Source: Brenneria nigrifluens DSM 30175 = ATCC 13028
Lineage (GTDB): Bacteria; Pseudomonadota; Gammaproteobacteria; Enterobacterales; Enterobacteriaceae
Assembly: GCF_005484965.1 (NCBI RefSeq)
Contig: NZ_CP034036.1
Location: 992,001 to 1,056,000, forward strand
Direction: 5' to 3'
Length of the DNA stretch: 64,000 bases
Part shown: positions 10,031-18,185 of the stretch, one piece after another
How the letters are laid out: every line of letters begins with the position of its first letter
How positions within the stretch are numbered: the stretch's first letter is position 1
The notes under the pieces: model-generated
Seen by the model: the letters and a program-made list of their open reading frames with translations, nothing else
Told to the model about the DNA's origin: nothing
Database searches by the model: none
Translations under genes and position numbers: made by a program

Positions 10031-10450
10031 TTACAGCGACTCATCCAGCCAGCTTTCGAAAGGCGCTTTGGGCAGCGCGCCATTGAGCATATCGAGCAGC
10101 TTTCCTTGTTTAAACAGCATCAGCGTGGGAATGGTTCGAATACGGAAACGGTCGCTCAGCGCGGGTTCTGATTCGGTATTAACCTTAACAAAGCGTATTT
10201 TTTCACCGCGTTCCTGTGCGACACTGGCGAATATCGGCGCAAAGTTGACGCAGGGGCCGCACCACGGCGCCCAGAAGTCGACGACAACGGGTAGATCGTC
10301 CTGCAGCAGTTTATCCAGTGTTTCTTCGGTGGCATTGATAACCTCGCCGGTAAACAAAGGGTCGCCGCAGCGGTCGCATTTGGCGTGGTCGTTGGTGCGT
10401 TCTTCGGGTAAACGATTGGTGGTGTGGCAAGATGCGCATACCGTATTCAT
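10031..10450 (-). CDS. trxC: Thioredoxin 2
   Basis: TrxC is a cytoplasmic thioredoxin with an extra N-terminal zinc domain. The zinc ligands are C5, C8, C25 and C28, and the redox motif WCGPC is at C64-C67. The ATG at 10448-10450 gives 139 residues, the E. coli length, and a GAGG ribosome site lies upstream. The frame stays open for another 76 codons towards 10678, but that stretch is not thioredoxin-like, so I reject the longer start. In E. coli trxC is OxyR-activated; I did not find a clear OxyR site here. Confidence 0.97.
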   Translation of the reverse strand: MNTVCASCHTTNRLPEERTNDHAKCDRCGDPLFTGEVINATEETLDKLLQDDLPVVVDFWAPWCGPCVNFAPIFASVAQERGEKIRFVKVNTESEPALSDRFRIRTIPTLMLFKQGKLLDMLNGALPKAPFESWLDESL

Positions 10451-10717
10451 AAGAGGCCTCAGATAAAAAAGTGCTAAAAGTGTGCCGTTGATGAAAACGG
10501 TTGCGGGCAGGCAATCTGATGTCAACAACGTGTTAAAAAATGAGTGTTGGTTAAATAATGTGTTACTTGATGGTTGATTTATTATCGCGGCCAGGTGGGT
10601 AGTCAACAACGTGGTTTGCTCAATAGCTATGATAGTTTTTGGCTTTTTCCACAAGCCGGTAGCTAAGCGAGTGTACATAAGGTAATCTTCGCGCCCAGCG
10701 CGTTGGTGGAGAGAACG

Positions 10718-11875
10718 ATGAGCGATTCATTTAATAGTAAAAGCGGCAAAGTCCGCGTGATGTACGTCCGCAGCGATGATGAGGGCGAAAAAGAGAATAA
10801 AAACAAGCGTCCGGCTGATAAAGATCGTCGCAGTGAGAGCGGGCGCGGCCAGCGTGAAGGCGTCGGCGCGCGGAATAATCGCGATAAGCCGCAGAACCCG
10901 CGCGACAAGAATCCGCGTCATGCCCGTGAGAATCCCCCCCGTGAAAGCGACGGGCGTGAAAAAAGCCCTTGGGGAAACCGTAACGATCGCGGCGGCGAGC
11001 GGCCGCGCCGCCCGCGCGGCGATGAAAGCGGCGCTTATGATTCGCCATGGAAAACGGTTTCCCGCGCACCGGGCGAAGGCGATGAGCCGGATCACGGCGG
11101 TATCAGCGGTAAAAGCCAGATAGACCCGGCGCAGATTCGCCGTCAGCGTCAGGAAGAAACGCGGGTTTACGGGGAAAATGCCTGTCACGCGCTGTTTAAA
11201 AGCCGTCCGGAGGCGATTGTCCGCGCCTGGTTTTTGCAGGAGGTTACGCCGCGTTTTCGCGAAGCGCTGCGCTGGATGGCGGCTAACCGCAAGGCCTACC
11301 ACGTGGTGGAAGATGACGAGCTGATCAAAGCCTCGGGCACGGAGCATCACGGCGGCGTCTGTTTCCTGATTAAAAAGCGTCAGGGATTGGATGTGCGCGA
11401 ATACCTGCAAACGGCCGGGGAGCGCGATTGCGTACTGGCATTGGAAGAGATTGGCAATCCGCACAATCTCGGCGGCATTATGCGCAGCTGCGCGCACTTC
11501 GGCGTAAACGGCGTAGTGGTGCAGGATGCGGCGGCGCTGGAGTCCGGGGCGGCGGTGCGTACGGCGGAAGGCGGGGCCGAGCATGTTAAAGCCATCAACG
11601 CCGATGATTTCCTTTCCGTGCTGGCCGAGTTCCGTAACGCCGGCTATACCATCGTGACCACCTCCAGTCACAAAGGGACGCCACTATCGAAAACCGCCTT
11701 CCCGGCCAAGACCGTGATTGTTCTGGGGCAGGAGGGCGACGGCCTGTCGGACAGCGCCTGGCAACAGGGCGACGTCAAGATCTCCATCGACGGCACCGGC
11801 CGGGTTGAAAGCCTGAATATTTCAGTGGCGACGGGGATTCTGCTGTCTGAATGGTGGCGGCAGAATAAGGCCTGA
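10718..11875 (+). CDS. yfiF: SpoU/TrmH-family RNA methyltransferase YfiF
   Basis: A SPOUT-class 2'-O-ribose methyltransferase-like protein. The first 110 residues are very basic, rich in R, K, D and N, and probably disordered or RNA-binding. The TrmH substrate-binding domain follows (about 145-225), then the knotted catalytic domain with the family motifs NPHNLGG, VILGQEGDGL and LNISVATG. Its target is not established even in E. coli. I place the start at ATG 10718 (GGAGAG ribosome site), matching E. coli; a TTG at 10703 is in frame. It is divergent from trxC, as in E. coli. Confidence 0.92.
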   Translation: MSDSFNSKSGKVRVMYVRSDDEGEKENKNKRPADKDRRSESGRGQREGVGARNNRDKPQNPRDKNPRHARENPPRESDGREKSPWGNRNDRGGERPRRPRGDESGAYDSPWKTVSRAPGEGDEPDHGGISGKSQIDPAQIRRQRQEETRVYGENACHALFKSRPEAIVRAWFLQEVTPRFREALRWMAANRKAYHVVEDDELIKASGTEHHGGVCFLIKKRQGLDVREYLQTAGERDCVLALEEIGNPHNLGGIMRSCAHFGVNGVVVQDAAALESGAAVRTAEGGAEHVKAINADDFLSVLAEFRNAGYTIVTTSSHKGTPLSKTAFPAKTVIVLGQEGDGLSDSAWQQGDVKISIDGTGRVESLNISVATGILLSEWWRQNKA

Positions 11876-11890
11876 TCCGCATAAACAAAA

Positions 11891-11907
11891 AGGTGGCCGC
11901 GCCACCT
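11891..11907. terminator. Terminator-like hairpin, first copy
   Basis: AGGTGGC-CGC-GCCACCT just after yfiF, preceded by CAAAAA, so the U-tract works on the minus strand. An identical hairpin with the same CAAAAA prefix occurs at 12115-12131; together they form a 22-base direct repeat around the structured repeat element. Confidence 0.6.
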
Positions 11908-11945
11908 CAAGCCGTTGATAAAGTCCGTTATTAGGGAGAGCGTGG

Positions 11946-12058
11946 CGAGGGGCCGTAGCGGCGTAAGCCGCCGACAAATTTGCCGGGAGCAAATTTGAAC
12001 AGCATTTATGCTGGCCCGCAGGGTGGGACACAAGGATGTGTCCCATCATGGCCCCTCG
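11946..12058 (+). repeat. Multi-hairpin repeat, copy 4 (complete, with closing stem)
   Basis: The fullest copy. The closing stem CGAGGGGCC (11946-11954) with GGCCCCTCG (12050-12058) encloses GCGGC-GTAA-GCCGC, CAAATTTGC-CGGGA-GCAAATTTG, CAGCAT-TT-ATGCTG, GCCC-GCA-GGGT and GGGACACA-AGGA-TGTGTCCC. The loops CGGGA, GCA/GAA and AGGA match the rRNA-spacer copies while the stems differ completely. It lies between yfiF and emrB and is not coding. Confidence 0.75.
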
Positions 12059-12114
12059 GTACGGTAGGCCAGGGTATCTCAGGCTCACAAGCGACTTTGT
12101 CAGCGACCTCAAAA

Positions 12115-12131
12115 AGGTGGCCGCGCCACCT
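12115..12131. terminator. Bidirectional terminator between yfiF and emrB
   Basis: The second AGGTGGC-CGC-GCCACCT hairpin, with AAAAA before it and TTTCTTTTTT after it, so it can terminate both strands. It lies 15 bases from the emrB stop. Confidence 0.75.
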
Positions 12132-12145
12132 TTTCTTTTTTCCGC

Positions 12146-13678
12146 TTAGTGCGCGCCGCCGCCGCCTCCCGAGGTAAACGGCGGGCGGGCAAACCACACC
12201 AGCACCAGCAGCAGCAGGAATACCCCCGCCGCCGCCCAGAAAATCTCATTGGCGGAAATAATCAGCCCCTGCGCGGTAATCTCCTGCGCAATATACGCCG
12301 ACGCCTGTGACTGGCTCATTCCCATCGCCTGTAGCTGCTGATAGGTTTCCTGCGCCAGCGGATTATAGGGCGTCACCGACTCCGTCAGGTGGGCGTGGTG
12401 TAATGATTCCCGCTGCGTCCACAGCGTTGTGGTGATGGACGTGCCGATAGAGCCGGCCAATGTGCGGGTAAAATTGGACAGGCTGGACGCCGCCGCCATA
12501 CGCTCCGGCGGCAGGCCCGAGAGCGTGATGGTGGTCAGCGGCATAAAGAAACAGGCCACGGCAAAACCCTGCACGAACTGCGGCCACGCGGAGGCGCCGA
12601 AGTCCATTCCCGGCTCAAAGGTGTAAGCGCGCCAGTAAAAACAGACGGCATACATAATAAAGCTGAAGGTGACCAGTTGGCGCATATCCAGACGCGGCGC
12701 GAAGCGACCGATAATCGGCGACAATATCACCGGCATCAGGCCGACGGGCGCGGAAGCCAGTCCCGCCCAGGTTGCGGTGTAGCCGTATACCTCCTGCAAT
12801 AATTGCGGCAGCAGAACGATGGCGCCGAAATAGAACATGTAGGCCAGGCTGATACATAAACAGCCAATGGTGAAATTGCGGGATTTAAACAGCGACAAAT
12901 CCACCACCGGGTGGTCGTCGGTCAATTCCCAGACGATTAAAAACGCCAGCGCGATGACGGCCACCACGGTAAGGACGACGATCTCGCTGGAGTTGAACCA
13001 GTCCAGCTCCTTGCCCCGGTCAAGCATCATCTGGAGGCTGCCGATGCCGACGATCAGCAATGCCAGGCCAATGGTGTCGATGGGTTTGATTTCCGTCTTG
13101 GTTTCCCGCCCGCGCAGCGTCTGCAGGGTGATGACCACCACCGCCATTCCCAGCGGGACGTTGATAAAAAATATCCAGCCCCAGTGGTAGTTATCGCTAA
13201 TCCATCCCCCCAGAATCGGCCCGCAAATCGGGGCGACCACCACGGTCATCGACCAAAGCGCCAGCGCGATGCTGCGCTTGGCTGGAGGGTAGTTGTTCAG
13301 CAGCAGGCTCTGTGACAGCGGGATCAGCGGTCCGGCGACGATCCCCTGCAGCACGCGGGCAAAAATCAGCATCTCCAGACTGGTGGACATGCCGCACAGC
13401 CAGGAGGTGAAAGCAAACAGCGCGGTAGACAGCAGGAATAGGCGAACTTCCCCAAAGCGTTTGGCCAGCCAGCCGGTGATGGGAATGGAGATGGCGTTGG
13501 CGACCCCGAACGAGGTGATGACCCAGGTGCCCTGCGAGTTGGAGGCGCCCAGATTACCGGCGATGGTCGGAATGGCGACGTTGGCGATGGTGGAGTCCAG
13601 CACCTGCATAAACGTTGCCAATGACAGGGCAACGGTCATCCAGGCCAGGCTGGCGCCTTTAAGCGGTTTTCTCTGCAC
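12146..13678 (-). CDS. emrB: Multidrug efflux MFS permease EmrB
   Basis: EmrB is a 14-helix proton/drug antiporter of the DHA2 group in the inner membrane. It works with the adaptor EmrA and TolC and exports hydrophobic compounds and uncouplers. The protein has 510 residues. The N-terminus has the DHA2 pattern FMQVLDSTIANVAIPTIAG, and the loop 2/3 and motif C regions (GPLIPLSQS, GPILGGWISD) are recognisable. It ends in a short Gly-rich tail. It is the last gene of mprA-emrA-emrB, 17 bases after emrA. Confidence 0.95.
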   Translation of the reverse strand: MQRKPLKGASLAWMTVALSLATFMQVLDSTIANVAIPTIAGNLGASNSQGTWVITSFGVANAISIPITGWLAKRFGEVRLFLLSTALFAFTSWLCGMSTSLEMLIFARVLQGIVAGPLIPLSQSLLLNNYPPAKRSIALALWSMTVVVAPICGPILGGWISDNYHWGWIFFINVPLGMAVVVITLQTLRGRETKTEIKPIDTIGLALLIVGIGSLQMMLDRGKELDWFNSSEIVVLTVVAVIALAFLIVWELTDDHPVVDLSLFKSRNFTIGCLCISLAYMFYFGAIVLLPQLLQEVYGYTATWAGLASAPVGLMPVILSPIIGRFAPRLDMRQLVTFSFIMYAVCFYWRAYTFEPGMDFGASAWPQFVQGFAVACFFMPLTTITLSGLPPERMAAASSLSNFTRTLAGSIGTSITTTLWTQRESLHHAHLTESVTPYNPLAQETYQQLQAMGMSQSQASAYIAQEITAQGLIISANEIFWAAAGVFLLLLVLVWFARPPFTSGGGGGAH

Positions 13679-13695
13679 GCTTCTCTCCTGACAGA

Positions 13696-14871
13696 TTAAC
13701 CGGCATTAGCCTGAATGATGTCGCTAATCATTTTATCGACCGGCGCGAGATCCAGCGCCAGCGCATCGCTTTGATAAGCCGGGGCGCCGCGCGGGGTTTC
13801 CGCCAGCGCTTTACCCTCGGTATCGGCGGTATCGACGTTAACCAGCGCCGACAGGCCGATGCGCAACGGATGCTCGGCGATTTGCCGCGGGTCCAGCTCG
13901 ATGCGAACCGGCAGCCGCTGTACGACTTTTATCCAGTTGCCGGTGGCGTTCTGCGCCGGAAGCAGGGAAAAGGCGCTGCCGGTTCCCATATCCAGCCCCA
14001 CCACTTTGCCCTGATAAACCACATCGTCGCCGTAGATATCCGCGATAACGGTGGCGGGTTGACCAATGCGCATATTGGCTAACTGCGTCTCTTTAAAGTT
14101 GGCGTCAACCCACAGATGATCGGCGGGCACCACGGCCATCAGCGCGGAGGTGGTGGCGATCCTGGCGCCGACCTGAACGCTGCGGCGCGAAACGTAGCCG
14201 TTGACCGGACTGACGATTTTTGTCCGCTGCAAGGCCAGCCAGGCGTCGCGCATTTCCGCCGCCGCTTGTTGCACCGACGGCTGCTGCGACAATGGGGTAT
14301 CCAGGATCATGGCCTGATTAGCCTGATATTGCTGTTTCGCCACTTCCAGCGAGGCTCTGGCGCCGGCTACGGCATCCTGGGCGTGCTGGACTTCTTCACG
14401 GCCGATGGCGTTCACATCGCCCAGGGTTTCACGGCGCTTTAAATCACTCAGCGCTTTATTCAGCTCGGTCTGGCGCAGCTCAATATTCGCCTGATACTGT
14501 TTGCTGTTAATGATTAACTGATGCGTTTGACGCACGCTGTTGGCCAGCGCCGTCCTGGCTCGGGCAAAAGCCTGCTGGGCATCCGTCGGATCCAATTCCA
14601 CCAGAACATCGCCCTGTTTAACAAAGTCGGTATTATCGACATTCACACGGGTAACGCTGCCGGTCACCTGCGCCATAACCTGAATCTGATTGCCTGCGAC
14701 GTAGGCATCATCGGTGCTCTGGTGATGTCTGAGAATCAGGAACCAGTAAATAAACCAGATGCAGCCCAGAACGATAAAAATAAAGGTCAGCAGCGTCAGG
14801 ATCCGTTTGCGCTGCCTTTTCTTGTTTTTCCGGGCTGGCTGCGGCGCCTGATTTTCCACATTTTCACTCAT
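13696..14871 (-). CDS. emrA: Multidrug efflux adaptor EmrA
   Basis: EmrA is the periplasmic adaptor linking EmrB to TolC. Residues 1-24 are basic cytoplasmic, one membrane anchor follows (about 25-45, LTLLTFIFIVLGCIWFIYWF), then a biotinyl-lipoyl half, a long coiled-coil hairpin (about 95-200) and the second lipoyl and beta-barrel part (DIYGDDVVYQGKVVGLDMGT). I use the ATG at 14869-14871 (391 residues; E. coli 390). A longer frame towards 14982 has no homologous sequence. Confidence 0.95.
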   Translation of the reverse strand: MSENVENQAPQPARKNKKRQRKRILTLLTFIFIVLGCIWFIYWFLILRHHQSTDDAYVAGNQIQVMAQVTGSVTRVNVDNTDFVKQGDVLVELDPTDAQQAFARARTALANSVRQTHQLIINSKQYQANIELRQTELNKALSDLKRRETLGDVNAIGREEVQHAQDAVAGARASLEVAKQQYQANQAMILDTPLSQQPSVQQAAAEMRDAWLALQRTKIVSPVNGYVSRRSVQVGARIATTSALMAVVPADHLWVDANFKETQLANMRIGQPATVIADIYGDDVVYQGKVVGLDMGTGSAFSLLPAQNATGNWIKVVQRLPVRIELDPRQIAEHPLRIGLSALVNVDTADTEGKALAETPRGAPAYQSDALALDLAPVDKMISDIIQANAG

Positions 14872-15022
14872 GGTGTTCTCTCTTCTTATTTCTCTTTTTT
14901 GCCTGGCCTGCAAAATAAACGGGCATTTCTGGTGACAAACATTATCGGCCCGATGCAATAAGCATTGGGATATTTCAGGCATAGTGAAGGTAATGTGATT
15001 TTTTTATTTTAAAATCAATTGA

Positions 15023-15538
15023 TTAAACATCTTCTCTGGCGTCCATTTCATCCAGACGGGTCAGCAGTTTGCGCATTAACGTTTCAAGCTGTTTTTGCTC
15101 ATCGACGCTGAGCGTGGACCAGAGGAAATGCAGGCTTTTATGCTGCGGAGGAAGCAGTTGATCCAGGAAGTTCTTGCCCTCTTCGGTCATATGCAAATGC
15201 AGGCAACGCCGGTCGCTATTGCTTTCACGTCTTTCTATCCAGCCTCTTTTTTCCAGATCGTCGGCAATGCGGGTGGCGTTGGTGCGTGACGACCCCAGCG
15301 CGGCGCTGAGTTCCGAAGGTTGGATACTGTAAGACTCCTGTGATTCCAGAGTGATTAATGCCATGAACAAGGTTTCATTAATATTTTGTTCTTTAAGCAT
15401 TCTATTTCTGTGTTCCAGTATTTTGCTCTGCATATGCATGCATAAACGCAACAGCAAAACCTCCTGATACGGGAAGTCGGGTTTACGTGAAGCACGCAGG
15501 CTGAGCATTTTTTCTATTGGCGTAAACGAACTGTCCAT
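15023..15538 (-). CDS. mprA: MarR-family repressor MprA (EmrR)
   Basis: MprA represses the emr operon and is released by the uncouplers and drugs the pump exports. The 171-residue protein has the MarR winged helix (about 55-125), with recognition helix SSRTNATRIADDLEKRGWIE and the DRR wing. The ATG at 15536-15538 matches E. coli's start. The C-terminus (LDEMDAREDV) differs from E. coli. A perfect 7-base inverted repeat lies 33 bases upstream of the start codon. Confidence 0.96.
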   Translation of the reverse strand: MDSSFTPIEKMLSLRASRKPDFPYQEVLLLRLCMHMQSKILEHRNRMLKEQNINETLFMALITLESQESYSIQPSELSAALGSSRTNATRIADDLEKRGWIERRESNSDRRCLHLHMTEEGKNFLDQLLPPQHKSLHFLWSTLSVDEQKQLETLMRKLLTRLDEMDAREDV

Positions 15539-15570
15539 TTTGGTATTAACCTCATTAATCACGGCCAGTA

Positions 15571-15588
15571 TAGTAACGAAAGTTACTA
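15571..15588 (-). promoter_or_regulatory. Candidate MprA operator
   Basis: TAGTAAC-GAAA-GTTACTA is a perfect inverted repeat in the mprA promoter region. MprA is known to autoregulate and MarR proteins bind such palindromes, so this is the likely operator. The assignment is inference. Confidence 0.55.
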
Positions 15589-15745
15589 CTTGGGTAAACA
15601 TATTAGGGTAGACAAGCTCACTTATTCTGTGACAGAAGGTAAGCGCCGAGCCGGCGATGGTCCGACAGGGATGGCGGGTCACAAAAAGACTCGCTGCCAT
15701 AAAGGCTAATATCATGATGTTAGAGAATAACCATACGTGGGGGAA

Positions 15746-16075
15746 TCAGAATAATTTGATTGCGACTCCGTAACAAAATGCGCCAAGCAGGGTAGAAAAT
15801 ACGATACTTCGGCTTTTATAAAAGCCAACCGTCAGCGTGGCGAATCCGACCAGCGTAGGCAGCAGCTTTTCGCCGTGTCTGAGGATATCCGGTACGCTGG
15901 AGACGATCAGCAGGGCGCAAATCGAGGCGATGCCGATGCTGTCGAGCAGCAGGGCGGTCCTACCGCGCTGCAAAGAGCCGCAGGCGCGGGAAGAGTCCAG
16001 ACACAGCGGCAGATAACGGAATAGGTAATTAATCAGGCCGACAAGCAGCCCGATAAGAATAATTTGCGTACTCAT
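15746..16075 (-). CDS. ygaH: Amino-acid exporter subunit YgaH (AzlD family)
   Basis: The small partner of YgaZ; together they export L-valine and probably other branched-chain amino acids or methionine. The 109 residues form about four membrane helices. The start at 16073-16075 overlaps the ygaZ stop by four bases (ATGA), implying translational coupling. The frame upstream of this ATG only shadows ygaZ. The ygaZ-ygaH-mprA-emrA-emrB gene order is as in E. coli. Confidence 0.92.
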   Translation of the reverse strand: MSTQIILIGLLVGLINYLFRYLPLCLDSSRACGSLQRGRTALLLDSIGIASICALLIVSSVPDILRHGEKLLPTLVGFATLTVGFYKSRSIVFSTLLGAFCYGVAIKLF

Positions 16076-16854
16076 AAATGCTCCCGCGTGGCTGAGGCGG
16101 GTTGCAAAAGCGCAGCCACACCCCCCCCGCCGATGCCTATCAGAATAGCCGCCGGAATGGATGAAAGCAGCAGACCGAGCAGCGCGCCCCCTAAGGCGCC
16201 GATAACCACCAGGCTTTGTCTGCGTTTGAATGACGCCAGCAGGAAACTGAGAAAAAGGGCCGGCAGCATAAAAGAGAGCGCGGCTTCCACCGCCGGGTAA
16301 TCGTTCAGCGGACCGTTGCCGAACAGGGCGCCGATAACGGTGCCTATGGCCCATGACAGCCATGCGCAAAGCGCGACGCCCAGCATCCAGTTTTCCGACC
16401 AGCGGCGGTTATTGCGCGCCAGCCGGGCGATGGCGGCGGCAAAGACTTCGTCCGTCAGACCGAAAGCCCATAGCGCCGTTTTACCGGTGGGAAGCCGCTG
16501 CAAAATACGGTGGCGCAATGCCGGTCCGTAGAGTACGTGACGGACATCCATCGCCATCACCGTCAAGGCGGCGACCCATATAGACATGCCGGCGCTGAGC
16601 AGTGCGGTGATCACGAACTGGCTGGCGCCGGCATAAATAATGCAGGAAAGAAAAATCCCCTCCAGCGGTGTGAAACCCAGCTTGACGGCATTCATGCCAA
16701 AAGCGAAGGCCACCGGCAGATAGCCCACGACAATGGGCAGGCTGTCGAACACCCCTTCGCCGAATGAGGCGGCGGCGCGTGGGGATAAATCGGAAAGCTT
16801 CTGCTGGTCTGGTGTATTCACTGTGCGCTCAGGCGTTGATGGTCGGTATGACAA
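16072..16854 (-). CDS. ygaZ: Amino-acid exporter subunit YgaZ (AzlC family)
   Basis: The large subunit of the YgaZH exporter, 260 residues, AzlC family. The first 30 residues are cytoplasmic. The conserved stretch FDSLPIVVGYLPVAFAFG and the motif YAGASQFV in the second helix are visible. About seven to eight membrane helices are expected. It starts the ygaZH unit. Confidence 0.92.
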   Translation of the reverse strand: MSYRPSTPERTVNTPDQQKLSDLSPRAAASFGEGVFDSLPIVVGYLPVAFAFGMNAVKLGFTPLEGIFLSCIIYAGASQFVITALLSAGMSIWVAALTVMAMDVRHVLYGPALRHRILQRLPTGKTALWAFGLTDEVFAAAIARLARNNRRWSENWMLGVALCAWLSWAIGTVIGALFGNGPLNDYPAVEAALSFMLPALFLSFLLASFKRRQSLVVIGALGGALLGLLLSSIPAAILIGIGGGGVAALLQPASATREHL

Positions 16855-16952
16855 CGGGCTGATAACACTACCAAAGCGGCGTTAAAATATCACGCTTTGT
16901 CTACGTTGGCCGATGGGGCGCCGGCGCGGTTCAACTGGCGGAGGGAAAAAGA

Positions 16953-16972
16953 AAGGCGGTCTAAGCCGCCTT
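16953..16972. terminator. Hairpin between proX and ygaZ
   Basis: AAGGCGG-TCTAAG-CCGCCTT, with a GAAAAAG run on the left. It could terminate proX read-through on the minus strand. Confidence 0.5.
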
Positions 16973-17011
16973 CGGACTGATGATAAGTTCGGTACTTTTG
17001 CCATTAATGAT

Positions 17012-17056
17012 CCCCTCCCGGCCTCCCGGGTTTAAACACACAGCGAATGGGAGGGG
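17012..17056. terminator. Hairpin after proX
   Basis: CCCCTCCC (17012-17019) pairs with GGGAGGGG (17049-17056), with an inner CCGG-CCTCC-CGGG. It lies 28 bases after the proX stop. No clear U-tract is present, so it may stabilise the mRNA end instead of terminating. Confidence 0.4.
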
Positions 17057-17083
17057 CAGCGCACGAAGGTCGGCGCGTAACGC

Positions 17084-18088
17084 TTATTTAGCCGCCTCGG
17101 CCGCGGTTTTCACCCAACCGTCAAACAACTGCTGGTGAGCCCTGATCCAGCCGTCGGCGTGGCGTTCGATATCCTGCTGAGAGCCTTCACCGTTATGCAT
17201 ACGCAGGTTTTGCGCATTAATATCGGCCAGCGGCAGCTTCATGATGGAAAACAGCTTGGCCGCGGCGGGATTTTTCTCCGCCCAGGCTTTGTTAGCGGCA
17301 ATTCGCTGGTTATTGACCGGGAAGCCGTAGTCGGCACCGTTGGGTAACTTGGTGCTGATGCCTTGCTGTGTGCCCGGCTGGGATGAGAAGGGCACCTGCA
17401 GCCATACCACGTCACGGCCGGGAACCAGCACATCGCTGACCCAATACGGCGTCCAGGTATAATAAAGAATGGGGTTGCCTTCTTTATAGCGCGTGATGGT
17501 ATCGGCGATCATGGCGGCGTAATTCCCCTGATTGTGATCGACCGTCTTGCTCAGGTCATAGGCCTGCAGATGGTGGTTAATCATCGCCTCACATCCCCAG
17601 CCCGGGTTGCAGCCGGTCAGATCGGCTTTACCGTCGCCGTTGGTATCAAACAGTTTTGCTATTTGGGGATCTTTCAACTGGGCGACGTTGGTGATCTTGT
17701 ATTGATCGGCGGTCTTTTTATCGATCAGATAACCCTGAGCCGCGCCGGAAATGTAAACGCCCTGGCGATAGAATTTGGCGTCACCGCCCGCGGCCTGATA
17801 TTGGTCCGCCTGCAGCGGATCCCAGTTGACGGCGATAAAGGTCGCGTCGCCCGCCGCGACGGAGGCGTAAGCCACGTTATAATCCACTTCACGGGTCGGC
17901 TGTACGTCGTAACCCAGTTTCTCCAGCGCTTTGTTGACCAGCAGCGTCTGGAAGGTTTCTTCGGAAATGGTGCTCTGCACCGGTATCACCTGAATACCTT
18001 TGCCGGGCAGTTCGGTATCGGCGGCGAAAAGCGGCGCACTCAGCAGCGTGGTGGTCAGGGCGGCGGCCCAGATTTTTGTCTTGGTCAT
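17084..18088 (-). CDS. proX: Glycine betaine/proline ABC transporter binding protein ProX
   Basis: The periplasmic receptor of ProU. It has a signal peptide (MTKTKIWAAALTTTLLSAPLFAA) and a mature part starting near DTELPGKGI. The family stretch FDTNGDGKADLTGCNPGWGC, with its disulfide, is present, as is the tryptophan-rich ligand cage (YYTWTPYWVSD). The ATG at 18086-18088 gives 334 residues; the ORF extends 12 codons upstream but the signal peptide fits this start. It is the last gene of proVWX, after a 97-base gap. Confidence 0.96.
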   Translation of the reverse strand: MTKTKIWAAALTTTLLSAPLFAADTELPGKGIQVIPVQSTISEETFQTLLVNKALEKLGYDVQPTREVDYNVAYASVAAGDATFIAVNWDPLQADQYQAAGGDAKFYRQGVYISGAAQGYLIDKKTADQYKITNVAQLKDPQIAKLFDTNGDGKADLTGCNPGWGCEAMINHHLQAYDLSKTVDHNQGNYAAMIADTITRYKEGNPILYYTWTPYWVSDVLVPGRDVVWLQVPFSSQPGTQQGISTKLPNGADYGFPVNNQRIAANKAWAEKNPAAAKLFSIMKLPLADINAQNLRMHNGEGSQQDIERHADGWIRAHQQLFDGWVKTAAEAAK

Positions 18089-18185
18089 AGTTATTTCCTC
18101 TGTTAGTCGCGCAGGTTTTATCATATCGATCTAATCGTCGATGGTTCCGTTGCCCGGTCAGGGCCGGGCAACGGACGCATGGCGG

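Noticed and set aside
10727..11671. A 314-codon frame antisense to yfiF
   Set aside because: It arises from the biased codons of the R/K/D-rich yfiF N-terminus; no recognisable domain, and yfiF is certain.
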